Shown here in pieces: positions 26,516 to 34,774 of a DNA stretch of 35,296 nt. Within the stretch, counting starts at the first letter, position 1. Each line of letters begins with the position of its first letter. Made by a program: the position numbers and the translations under genes. Below the pieces are notes generated by a model. The model saw nothing but the letters and a program-made list of their open reading frames with translations. It was not told the DNA's origin and ran no database searches. This stretch comes from Bacteroidales bacterium (lineage in GTDB: Bacteria; Bacteroidota; Bacteroidia; Bacteroidales; WRLA01). The stretch is from assembly GCA_031254805.1 (NCBI GenBank), contig JAIRTP010000103.1, forward strand, positions 1 through 35,296. Reading direction: 5' to 3'.

Positions 26516-26842
26516 TTGATTGTCGTTTATTTCTCTTTTGATCCTGAAGGGAACGATTATTTTTTGCCATGTATTTTCTATAAATTAACGGGATGGCAAT
26601 GTCCCGGTTGCGGAACGCAACGCGCGATTCATAGCGTATTACATTTGGATTTTAAGCAAGCATTTTTCTATAATCCTGGGTTCTTTTTTGCTGTTCCTTT
26701 AATCCTTATTTTAGTCTATCTTGAACATTTTGAAGGGAAAAAACGGTTTCCCAAACTCCATCGTTTCCTATCGGGAACAAAATTTATTCTTTTTCTTTTA
26801 ATCGTTATAATCCTATATTGGATCGGAAGAAATATTGTGTAA
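26516..26842 (+). CDS. DUF2752 family membrane protein, start uncertain
   Basis: 108 residues from TTG 26516, the only standard start codon in frame, but probably longer. The family motif is clear: CIFYKLTGWQCPGCGTQRAIHSVLHLDF, quoted here in two parts as CIFYKLTGWQC and PGCGTQRAIHSVLHLDF. Two hydrophobic helices follow. Upstream of the TTG the frame stays open to a stop at 26453-26455 and encodes a basic stretch (RLTRKRL) and a hydrophobic run, a natural first membrane helix. No ATG or GTG lies there; candidates are ATT codons at 26456, 26459 and 26462, which overlap the end of the CD225 gene. The function of the family is unknown. Confidence 0.82.
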   Translation: MIVVYFSFDPEGNDYFLPCIFYKLTGWQCPGCGTQRAIHSVLHLDFKQAFFYNPGFFFAVPLILILVYLEHFEGKKRFPKLHRFLSGTKFILFLLIVIILYWIGRNIV

Positions 26843-26856
26843 CGTCTTCTTAGGGG

Positions 26857-28830
26857 CTACCTTTCTTTAATTACCCCTACTTGATAGGCTTTAAGCAGCT
26901 TTTTGAGATCGTCTACTTGTCGGCGTAACTCCACGCCGATATCGGTATCTCCTACGCAAATGATATTCGGCGAAACTTCGATGGTTTTACGTGAAGAAAT
27001 AATATCTATTTCCTCTTTGATTGCAATGTTTTTGGAACAAAAAGGTTGGTGTTCAACGAGGATTAAACTTGTTGAATTATGAATCAAGGTATATCCTGAA
27101 ATTCCCGTCTCTTTGCGGTACGGTTTTGACATACCGCCGTCAATCACGAATAGTTTCCCGTTTGCTTTGACCGGGTTTTCTCCTTTTGTAGCTTTCACCG
27201 GCATGTGTCCGTTGATAATATGCGATTTAGCTGGATTTAATCCGAATTCTTCTAAAATAAAATTGCATGTTTCTACTTTATCTCGAAATTTATAGTAGGC
27301 GTTTTGCTCCTCTATATGCAATTTCGGAACGTCGGTTAAATAACGTTCAAAAGTTGCCATTTTTTTCTTACCAAACAGAGGCGAACACGGGCCGCACCAT
27401 AGATACCAGCAATAGTCAAAATCTTGTTGAGGAGATTCGCTATTTTCTCTGTTTACCCAACAGCGTCGGACTACGCGGTCAAATTTATCGCAAAGCTCTT
27501 TTCCGCCGACAATCTCGCCGTTAAAATTAAACATTTCAAATTCTGTAACGTCTTGCATGGGAATGCACCCGTGAAATAGCACATTACTATTATATTTCAA
27601 ATACATACTTCCATTGCTAATCAATACGTTGATATGACGTTGAAGTTTTTCAGAATTCAAGAAATTAAAACGAAGGCGTTCCATCACGTCTTCCTCTTCA
27701 GGCGTCAATTCATAAGGATTTTCAGGATCGACTGTTGGGAAATGCGTATCTTTTATTGGATAATCTTCTCCGTTGATTTTAATGACTGCATTTTGATAAT
27801 CGATTTTATCCAGCAACAGACGATGTTCCAGATTGAAACTCGGATTGCGTTTGATAACTTTGCCTTCCAATTTCCAACCGATCACGCTGATCGCTTTATG
27901 CATCATGGTGGCAATACGCGTGCTGGTATCTCTGTTTTTTTCGATCGCCTTTGATTTTGGAATAAAACATTCGCAAGGGTCGTCGTTATAATGGGTGATG
28001 GCAAAGGTCAATAATGGTAATAAGTTGATCCCGTAAGCGTCTTCAAGAGTATCTAAATTTTCATAACGAGCGGAAAAACGAATGACTTCCGCAATATGGG
28101 CGTCGATGCCGCTTGCTGCTCCAATCCAGATAATGTCGTGATTTCCCCATTGAATATCGTAAGAATGATATTTAGAAATCGTCTCCATCACTTTCGAGGC
28201 GTCGGGGCCGCGATCAAAAATATCTCCGATTATATGCAATCTGTCGATCAATAACCGTTGTATAAACCTGCTTATTGCGACAATAAAATGATATGCCCTG
28301 TCAATAGCAATGATAGATTGTAAAATGCTGTCGACATACTCTTTCTTTCTGTGATTGGTTTCATTGATCAATTCGTCGATAATGTAAGCAAAATCGCTCG
28401 GCATGGCTTTTCTTACTTTCGAGCGGGTATATTTCTGCGACGCTTCGCGTGCGACCTCAACCAATCGAAACAACGTCACATAATACCATTCTGCTGTTGT
28501 AATATCTTCTTTACGAAGTTCTTCTAATTTTTCTTCGGGATAATAAATCAACGTAGACAGTTGATTTTTCTCCTTTTCGGTAATACTTTTCCCGAAAATA
28601 TCGTCAATTCTTCTGCGCACAACGCCCGAAGCATTTCTTAAAATATGATTGAACGTTTCAAACTCACCGTGAATATCGGTCAAAAAATGCTCTGTCCCTT
28701 TTGGAAGATGCATGATTGCCTCCAAATTAATGATCTCCGTACTTGCCGCCTGAGCGCTCGGAAAACGCTGTGCAAGTAGATTGAGAAATTTTATCTCTTC
28801 CAACGTAAAAAGTGGTTGCGAACTTATCAT
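26857..28830 (-). CDS. fbp: Fructose-1,6-bisphosphatase, class III
   Basis: 657 residues from ATG 28830 (a TTG lies two codons upstream), the length of the large class III enzyme. It carries calcineurin-like metallophosphoesterase motifs: TDIHGE (Asp52, His54), IGDIFDRGPD (~205) and WGNHD (~230), with later GHMPVK and IDGGM contributing the remaining metal ligands. It hydrolyses fructose-1,6-bisphosphate in gluconeogenesis. Its stop is 14 nt from that of the convergent DUF2752 gene. The -7 element at 28875-28882 suggests its own promoter. Confidence 0.97.
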   Translation of the reverse strand: MISSQPLFTLEEIKFLNLLAQRFPSAQAASTEIINLEAIMHLPKGTEHFLTDIHGEFETFNHILRNASGVVRRRIDDIFGKSITEKEKNQLSTLIYYPEEKLEELRKEDITTAEWYYVTLFRLVEVAREASQKYTRSKVRKAMPSDFAYIIDELINETNHRKKEYVDSILQSIIAIDRAYHFIVAISRFIQRLLIDRLHIIGDIFDRGPDASKVMETISKYHSYDIQWGNHDIIWIGAASGIDAHIAEVIRFSARYENLDTLEDAYGINLLPLLTFAITHYNDDPCECFIPKSKAIEKNRDTSTRIATMMHKAISVIGWKLEGKVIKRNPSFNLEHRLLLDKIDYQNAVIKINGEDYPIKDTHFPTVDPENPYELTPEEEDVMERLRFNFLNSEKLQRHINVLISNGSMYLKYNSNVLFHGCIPMQDVTEFEMFNFNGEIVGGKELCDKFDRVVRRCWVNRENSESPQQDFDYCWYLWCGPCSPLFGKKKMATFERYLTDVPKLHIEEQNAYYKFRDKVETCNFILEEFGLNPAKSHIINGHMPVKATKGENPVKANGKLFVIDGGMSKPYRKETGISGYTLIHNSTSLILVEHQPFCSKNIAIKEEIDIISSRKTIEVSPNIICVGDTDIGVELRRQVDDLKKLLKAYQVGVIKER

Positions 28831-28874
28831 TATCAAAAAATTTAATCATTGACGCTAATAATATCAAATTATAG

Positions 28875-28882
28875 CAAAGATA
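28875..28882 (-). promoter_or_regulatory. -7 promoter element of fbp
   Basis: The minus strand reads TATCTTTG (TAnnTTTG), 44 nt before ATG 28830. Confidence 0.5.
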
Positions 28883-28982
28883 GATAATATTCTCGTAACA
28901 AGAATCAGTCGGGGATAAATCCGAAAAACACTTATAGCATTTTAACTTACTTTGGGTGCATTTACTAAATTGAACTTACGCG

Positions 28983-29546
28983 TTATTTATTATTATATCG
29001 GCTCATCGTTAGATTGATTCCGGCCATCACAAAACTTTTGACCATCTCAACCGCGATATTTTTTTTTGTCGCGATGATATTTTTTTCCTCTTCCGTCCAA
29101 TGCCCCAATACATAATCTACCTGTTCTCCTCTTTCAAAATCATGGCCAATACCAAAACGTAACCTTGGAAATTGAGAAGTTCCCAGCTCTTCAATAATAT
29201 TGTTAAGTCCGTTATGCGAACCGCCGCTTCCCTTCGATTTCATGCGTAATATTCCCATGTTTAGATCAATATCATCCGTGATAACGAGAAGATTATCGAG
29301 GGGAATATTTTCTTTATTTAGCCAATATTTTACCGCTTTACCGCTCAAATTCATATAAGTAGAAGGTTTCAATATTTTAAGAATACGTCCTCTGAATCTC
29401 ATGTCGGCCATTGCCCCGTATCGCGCCGAAGAAAAAGCAACCGCTCCCGACTCCGCTAATGCATCGACCATTAAAAAACCTACATTATGGCGCGTATTTC
29501 GATATTCTTCTCCTATATTTCCTAATCCCGCTATTAAATATTTCAT
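28983..29546 (-). CDS. pth: Peptidyl-tRNA hydrolase
   Basis: 187 residues, standard length. The start YLIAGLGNIGEEYRNTRHNVG gives the catalytic His20 and substrate-binding Asn10; KPSTYMNLSGKAV and the ITDDIDL segment (Asp ~93) follow, then SGGSHNGLNNI and RLRFGIG. It releases tRNA from peptidyl-tRNA that drops off the ribosome. It lies upstream of fbp with a 152-nt gap that contains the fbp -7 element, so the two are probably separate units. Confidence 0.97.
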   Translation of the reverse strand: MKYLIAGLGNIGEEYRNTRHNVGFLMVDALAESGAVAFSSARYGAMADMRFRGRILKILKPSTYMNLSGKAVKYWLNKENIPLDNLLVITDDIDLNMGILRMKSKGSGGSHNGLNNIIEELGTSQFPRLRFGIGHDFERGEQVDYVLGHWTEEEKNIIATKKNIAVEMVKSFVMAGINLTMSRYNNK

Positions 29547-29563
29547 GGCTTTTTTATCTATGG

Positions 29564-29571
29564 CAAAGTTA
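29564..29571 (-). promoter_or_regulatory. -7 promoter element of pth
   Basis: The minus strand reads TAACTTTG (TAnnTTTG), 17 nt before ATG 29546, implying a very short leader. Confidence 0.5.
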
Positions 29572-29665
29572 GGATAAATTCATCAATTTGATTGCAGTTA
29601 ATAGAGACATAAAATATTTTTTAAGTTTTTTCTTAAAATGTCTGTCTTTATCTTTGAAAAAAGAC

Positions 29666-29673
29666 TATTTTTG
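29666..29673 (+). promoter_or_regulatory. -7 promoter element of the second S8 peptidase gene
   Basis: TATTTTTG followed by CAG, 38 nt before ATG 29712. A TTTG at 29653-29656 is too close to be the usual -33 element. Confidence 0.55.
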
Positions 29674-29711
29674 CAGTTCTTATAATTAAAATAAATTAAA
29701 TTCAGATTGAT

Positions 29712-32381
29712 ATGAAACGATTTCTCTTATTTATTTGCTTATCAGCATGCTTATCTTTATCTCAAATGAGCATGGCGCAACAATTATTAAAGATTGAGCC
29801 TGAACTTCAACAACAAATATCATTGAACAGTGATGATATGATTAGGGTCAATATTATATTAAACGACCAATATGATCAAATTGAAATGCGGCAAAAAACA
29901 ACGCCTATTTTTAATAAGGAAGCAAAGCGCAAATTTGTTATTAATGAATTGAAAAATTTTACTAAGGAGAAGCAATTCAATGTAATGCAAGTTTTAGAAC
30001 AATATTCGAAAAATTCTATGGTTGCCGATATTGAAGCTTTTTGGGTGGTAAATGCGATTAGTTGTTTGGCTACCCCTGAAGCCATTGAAGCTCTTGCACA
30101 ACGTTCGGATGTTTATATGATAGGATATGATAAATTTGAAAATTTAATTCCTGAAGAAGGCAAGGGACAAGTTGCTCCAAAATCGACTAATGAATTAGCT
30201 TGGAATGTTGAAAAAGTAAAAGCAGACGAAGTGTGGGATCTTGGTTATACGGGAAAGGGAGTTATTGTTGCTGTTTTGGATACCGGCGTAAATTACGACC
30301 ATAACGATATAAAAAGCAATATGTGGATACACCCTAATTATCCAAAACACGGCTATAATTTTATTAGTAATAATAATGAAACGATGGATGACGAAGGCCA
30401 TGGAACGCATTGTGCTGGAACAGTTGCCGGAACAGGGGCTTCAGGAACTCAAACCGGTATTGCTCCCGATGCTACAATCATGGCGGTAAAAGTGCTGGGA
30501 GGCAGCGGCGGCGGCGGGCAGCAGGCTTTGATAGACGGAATTCAATTTGCTGTTAATAATGGAGCTGATATTATAAGTATGTCGCTCGGTTTTGATGGCG
30601 GAGGATCCATGGCGCAACGTAAAGTTTTTAGAGATGTATTAAAAAATGTATTAGAGTCCGGCGTTATTGCTTCTGTAGCGGCTGGGAACGACGGAGATAA
30701 ATTAGATGAATTTCCCATCCCTAATAATGTCGGATTGCCCGGTACATGTCCTCCGCCATGGCTGCATCCTGATCAAACAATCAGAGGCGGGCTTACGGCT
30801 GTTGTATGTGTAGGAGCTACAAATAGAAATGACGGCGTTGCATATTTTTCATCTCCGGGTCCAGTAACATGGCAAGGTGTAAGTTCATATGACGATTATC
30901 AATATAATCCGGGAAGCGGTTTAATTCGTCCCGATATAGGAGCTCCGGGCGTGGGAATTAAATCTTTAGACAACGCCACAAATAATGGTTATAAAATTAG
31001 CGACGGCACTTCTATGGCGACTCCTTGCGTTGCCGGCGTTATGGCCTTGATGCTCTCCAAAAATCCAAATCTTTCGCCTGCACAAATTTGCGAAATAATT
31101 GAAGTAACGGCCGATCCATTGTCGCCGACGAAAAACAATTATTCAGGTTCGGGAAGAGTAAATGCGTTAGCGGCTATTCAAATGGTGCCGACGGGTCCGC
31201 TCCATCTTGATTCTTATGCTATCGATGATTCACAAGGAAATAATGACGGAAAACTTAATCCGGGAGAAACTGTTAAAATTTCTATCACTCTAAAAAATAC
31301 TTCGTCCGGTAAGGTTGATAACATTAATGCTACAATGACATCCTCTAATGAATGGGTTACTATTTCTACCGGCGCGACTACAGGAACTGCTATCAATCCG
31401 GGAGAAACTGCTACTATCAATAATGCATTTGAATTTACATTATCGGAAAAGGCCATACCAAAGGAAGGTATCTATTTTAAATTGAATATTACAAGTAGCG
31501 GCGAAACTTCCGATCCTTATTTTAGTATTCCTGTATTTGGTACTTTTCCTCAAATTTCTTTAATTACTATTCAGGATTCTGATGGAGGATTAGACCCCGG
31601 AGAAACGGCGGATATGACTATTTTTGTTACTAATTTCGGAAATGAAGAGATCCTCTCAACTGTAGGAAAATTATCTTCGACTTCTCCTTATATAACCATA
31701 AATGGGAGTCTTGAGAGTCAGTATGGCGATCTTATTCCGGATGTCGCCAAATCAGGAACTTTTAATGTAACTTTAAGCCCGGATTTGGATGTTAAAGATG
31801 TTGATATTCCGATGAATATGTTGATAGTAGATAAAGAAGGAAACATTTTTAGAATTCCTTTCTCTTATCAACATCCTTGCGTAGCTTCGCCTGTGGCGAC
31901 AATAGATAATTCCAATCCATCCGTAGCCGTAGTATCATGGACAAATATGGGGGAAGGTTTTCGTTATACTGTATATAGAAACGATGAAATACTGCTTTCG
32001 GATTATCAATTTTCCTATGTAGACGATGATACGATTGATCCCGATATAAATAATTGTTACGTAATTACTTCAACATGTCCGCAGGGATTAGTGTCCAAAC
32101 CGTCCAATCAAGTTTGTACTCAAGGTGTTGGTATAGAGAATACAATCGACGACAAAGTTAAAATTTATCCTAATCCTGCAACCTCCATGTTATATGTCGA
32201 AGGGGAGGGCTTAGAAACGATATCAATCTATAATTTGTTGGGACAACAATTTACGGAGATTAGAATTAAAGATCATAAGACGACTATTGATCTCTCCAAT
32301 TATCCGGAAAATGTTTATATTTTGAGAATTTTTACTGAAAAGGGAGAAAGTATTAATAAAAGAGTGATTGTAACAAAATAG
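29712..32381 (+). CDS. Secreted subtilisin-like (S8) serine peptidase with T9SS C-terminal sorting domain (second copy)
   Basis: 889 residues. A signal peptide ends near residue 22 (MSMAQQ), a pro-region covers ~25-165, and the S8 domain (~175-490) has Asp190 (VAVLDTGV), His230 (HGTH), Asn326 (AGN) and Ser434 (GTSMATP). Two Ig-like segments follow. The first opens with an intact D-x-x-x-N-x-D-G-x-x-N-P-G-E loop (~506-519), while the second (~622-631, DSDGGLDPGE) lacks the middle of that loop compared with the first copy. A fibronectin-like segment with Cys residues (~723-803) precedes a type A T9SS sorting domain (~815-889, IYPNPATS to KRVIVTK). It is collinear with the peptidase at 196-2874 and shares a 59-nt nearly identical block with it. 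The substrate is unknown. The gene ends in the hairpin at 32404-32437. Confidence 0.95.
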   Translation: MKRFLLFICLSACLSLSQMSMAQQLLKIEPELQQQISLNSDDMIRVNIILNDQYDQIEMRQKTTPIFNKEAKRKFVINELKNFTKEKQFNVMQVLEQYSKNSMVADIEAFWVVNAISCLATPEAIEALAQRSDVYMIGYDKFENLIPEEGKGQVAPKSTNELAWNVEKVKADEVWDLGYTGKGVIVAVLDTGVNYDHNDIKSNMWIHPNYPKHGYNFISNNNETMDDEGHGTHCAGTVAGTGASGTQTGIAPDATIMAVKVLGGSGGGGQQALIDGIQFAVNNGADIISMSLGFDGGGSMAQRKVFRDVLKNVLESGVIASVAAGNDGDKLDEFPIPNNVGLPGTCPPPWLHPDQTIRGGLTAVVCVGATNRNDGVAYFSSPGPVTWQGVSSYDDYQYNPGSGLIRPDIGAPGVGIKSLDNATNNGYKISDGTSMATPCVAGVMALMLSKNPNLSPAQICEIIEVTADPLSPTKNNYSGSGRVNALAAIQMVPTGPLHLDSYAIDDSQGNNDGKLNPGETVKISITLKNTSSGKVDNINATMTSSNEWVTISTGATTGTAINPGETATINNAFEFTLSEKAIPKEGIYFKLNITSSGETSDPYFSIPVFGTFPQISLITIQDSDGGLDPGETADMTIFVTNFGNEEILSTVGKLSSTSPYITINGSLESQYGDLIPDVAKSGTFNVTLSPDLDVKDVDIPMNMLIVDKEGNIFRIPFSYQHPCVASPVATIDNSNPSVAVVSWTNMGEGFRYTVYRNDEILLSDYQFSYVDDDTIDPDINNCYVITSTCPQGLVSKPSNQVCTQGVGIENTIDDKVKIYPNPATSMLYVEGEGLETISIYNLLGQQFTEIRIKDHKTTIDLSNYPENVYILRIFTEKGESINKRVIVTK

Positions 32382-32403
32382 TTTTTGTTCTCATAATTTG
32401 GTG

Positions 32404-32437
32404 AAAACAGGTTGTTTCAAAGGAAGCGACCTGTTTT
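32404..32437 (+). terminator. Terminator of the S8 gene, overlapping the 3' end of ispH
   Basis: AAAACAGGT at 32404-32412 pairs with ACCTGTTTT at 32429-32437, with further weak pairing inside, and is followed by more Ts on the plus strand. The right arm and part of the loop lie inside the last codons of the convergent ispH gene (stop at 32417-32419). Confidence 0.75.
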
Positions 32438-33304
32438 TTTTGCTATACGACGAATTGTGGTTGCAATATCTTGCATTAACCATTGCGGCGTAGAAGTGGC
32501 TCCGGTTATTCCTACCGATTGCGTATTGATAAACCATGTCTTTTGCAATTCATCAATAGAGGAGATAAAAAAACTGTTCGGATTATTTTCTTTGCATATT
32601 TCAAACAAATAGCGGCCGTTGGAACTTTTTCGCCCGCTAACAAAGATGATGGCGTCATACTTTTTCGCAAAATCTTTTAAATTTTTAGAGCGCCGCGAAA
32701 CTGATGTGCAAGTAGTGTTATAAACGATTAAGTCGTGGTTGTGGCATTCGAAACTTCTCTTCCGAATTATTTCAGACAATCTTTTGAAATCTTCAACGCT
32801 TTTTGTCGTTTGTGAGAAAAGACGGACCGGTTTTGAAAAATCGATTTGCTCAATGTCTGAAAATGTTTCAACGATAATTGCTCTGTTATCCATTTGTCCG
32901 TTCAGTCCAATGATTTCAGCATGATTCTTTTTCCCAAAGAGGACGATTTGCCCATTCTCTTTTTCCATCTCTTTCCAAGCTGTTTTAATCTTTTGTTGCA
33001 ATTGTAATACAATTGGGCAAGTGGCGTCGATTAATTCTATTTGATTCTCCCGAGCAAAAAAATATCGCTCAGGAGGCTCGCCATGAGCGCGGATCAATAC
33101 TTTTTTATGGTTTTTTTGATGAAGTTCTTCGAGAGATATTGTTTTCAGTCCTTTCTTTTGTAAACGCGCTATCTCTTCTTCATTATGTACGATATCTCCG
33201 AGGCAAACCAATGCCTCGTTGTTTTGTAGGGATTCTTCTGCTTGTTTAATTGCACGGACTACGCCAAAACAAAAACCCGCATTAGTATCTATTTCAATCT
33301 TCAT
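32417..33304 (-). CDS. ispH: 4-hydroxy-3-methylbut-2-enyl diphosphate reductase
   Basis: 295 residues, the usual length of the short form. The [4Fe-4S] cysteines are Cys12 (NAGFCFGVVRAI), Cys96 (DATCP) and Cys199 (NTTCTSVSRR). Substrate-binding His40 (DIVHN) and His74 (RAHGEPP), the catalytic Glu130 (NHAEIIGL) and the SQTT motif are also present. It makes isopentenyl and dimethylallyl diphosphate in the last step of the MEP pathway. It begins inside the last codons of porQ (11-nt overlap), so the two are translationally coupled. Confidence 0.97.
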   Translation of the reverse strand: MKIEIDTNAGFCFGVVRAIKQAEESLQNNEALVCLGDIVHNEEEIARLQKKGLKTISLEELHQKNHKKVLIRAHGEPPERYFFARENQIELIDATCPIVLQLQQKIKTAWKEMEKENGQIVLFGKKNHAEIIGLNGQMDNRAIIVETFSDIEQIDFSKPVRLFSQTTKSVEDFKRLSEIIRKRSFECHNHDLIVYNTTCTSVSRRSKNLKDFAKKYDAIIFVSGRKSSNGRYLFEICKENNPNSFFISSIDELQKTWFINTQSVGITGATSTPQWLMQDIATTIRRIAKKTGRFL

Positions 33305-34388
33305 CGGCTGATCTTGGCATGCGCGAAGTTCGTTTTGCGATAAGCCTGTCTATATTGGCAGAAAAAGTAAAATAATTAGGAGAAGCTGCAAGATGGCTTA
33401 CAGTGCGCGCATAATCTATTGAAAATCTCTTGAAACTCAATCCTACGCCCCAACTGAACCCAACCATGCCTTTTTTTGTCTCAGTCATCAACTCCTGTCT
33501 TTTTCCGTAATTATAACTTGCACGAAGATTGACGACTTTTGCAATGGTCAATTCTGCTCCAAACGTTAAATGTCGCATCAAATTATCGGCAAATTTCTTT
33601 TCACCTTTCATCATCGTCGTATCTCCTAAAATGGGATCGACGGTCATTGTCGGTTTACTGTTCCCTCTCAAGTTCCATTTTTCGATATGGTTGTAAACAA
33701 TGATATATCGGAACGGAATGTGCTTCAACTTTTGAGACATTCCGAAAGAGAGCGAAAAAGGAAACGGGCCGTCTTTACCGGAAGAATAGGGAGCAAACAC
33801 GTATCCGATGTTATTGGCGACTAAAGAGAGCGTCATATTCTCATCAGGGATATAATAACTTCCAGCTACATCGACGCCAATTCCGGCGGCGTTATAATCA
33901 GGATACATGCTCGAATAGGCAAGTTTCACATTAGCTCCGATCGACCATCTAGGCGTCAAGACGCGTCCCCATCCTATATTTAACGCCAGTTCATTAGCTG
34001 AAAAATCGCCGTGTATTTCTCCTGTTTCATTAGCCTCGCGCATGGTTCCGTAATTTATAAATTGAAATGCGCCGGTGAAACTTCCCGCTTTTTCAAAAGT
34101 ATGCGAATAGACCGCATAACCGTAATTGATACCGCCTGCGCCGTTTATGTAATTTAATCCGAAAGATTTATGAATATCTTTAGATATTAAGGAAGGGTTC
34201 ATCAATGCGACGTTAATGTCGCCGTCTTTTATAGGCAACCAATTGCTTCCTAAAGCGGCCGTACGAGCCGAACCAATTAGTGTAAGGAAGTCAAAATCAG
34301 TTTTTCCCCCCGTTTGTGCTTTACTCCATGACGGAAACAGTAAGCAGAACAAAATCAATATATTGCGTAATAATTTTACTATTCTCAT
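33294..34388 (-). CDS. porQ: Type IX secretion system protein PorQ
   Basis: 364 residues. A signal peptide ends near residue 25 (SWSKAQ). The rest is an outer-membrane beta-barrel-like protein of the PorV/PorQ group: FDFLTLIGSARTAALGSNW and VALMNPSLIS near the start are typical of PorQ, followed by alternating strands with glycine and aromatic residues and an ending SFKRFSIDYARTVSHLA. In P. gingivalis PorQ is part of the outer-membrane attachment complex with PorU, PorV and PorZ that cleaves sorting domains and links cargo to A-LPS. It has a promoter at 34421-34428 and overlaps ispH by 11 nt. Confidence 0.9.
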   Translation of the reverse strand: MRIVKLLRNILILFCLLFPSWSKAQTGGKTDFDFLTLIGSARTAALGSNWLPIKDGDINVALMNPSLISKDIHKSFGLNYINGAGGINYGYAVYSHTFEKAGSFTGAFQFINYGTMREANETGEIHGDFSANELALNIGWGRVLTPRWSIGANVKLAYSSMYPDYNAAGIGVDVAGSYYIPDENMTLSLVANNIGYVFAPYSSGKDGPFPFSLSFGMSQKLKHIPFRYIIVYNHIEKWNLRGNSKPTMTVDPILGDTTMMKGEKKFADNLMRHLTFGAELTIAKVVNLRASYNYGKRQELMTETKKGMVGFSWGVGLSFKRFSIDYARTVSHLAASPNYFTFSANIDRLIAKRTSRMPRSADED

Positions 34389-34405
34389 TCAACCGTTTAA
34401 TATTG

Positions 34406-34429
34406 TTATTTTTGCGTATGCAAATATAA
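34406..34429. promoter_or_regulatory. Dyad symmetry with opposed -7 elements at the porQ promoter
   Basis: Bases 34406-34415 and 34420-34429 form a 10-bp inverted repeat with one mismatch around GTAT. The minus strand carries TATATTTG (34421-34428), 32 nt before the porQ ATG, and the plus strand carries TATTTTTG (34407-34414). The symmetry may just reflect two opposed -7 elements, or may be an operator. Confidence 0.5.
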
Positions 34430-34718
34430 CGTTATCTGTAAATAATTTATTATAAAAAATACAGATTCTGGGACAAACGCGCGAAATTTTTTAAGCGTCT
34501 CTAAATACTTTAAGACCGGATTTGTTTTTTTGAATGTTGAATAAAAATATTTGTATAACCATTTAGAAATACTTAAGATATACATTCAAAAATTTTATGT
34601 GCTTGCCTTAAGACTTTTCGGGTTAAAGCAAAACCGTATTAAGATTTCATTATTTTTTAGGTTCTCTTTAGCCCAACAGGATTTAATCTTTATCTTGATT
34701 TCTTTTCACAATTCATCC

Positions 34719-34753
34719 AAAAAAGACCGCATATTTTTCATAGCGGCCTTTTT
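34719..34753. terminator. Terminator of the right-edge T9SS cargo gene
   Basis: AAAAAAGACCGC (34719-34730) pairs with GCGGCCTTTTT (34743-34753), with one G-U pair and a 12-nt loop. The minus strand ends in a T-run, as needed for the gene at 34775-35296; the plus strand also has a T-run. Confidence 0.75.
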
Positions 34754-34774
34754 CTTTATTCTGTATATGTTATA

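Larger units (their letters stand above)
34389..34774. other. Intergenic region upstream of porQ
   Basis: This AT-rich 386-nt stretch has the porQ promoter and its dyad on the left (34406-34429) and a terminator for the T9SS cargo gene on the right (34719-34753). A plus-strand open frame covers part of it but does not look coding. I see nothing else. Confidence 0.6.
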
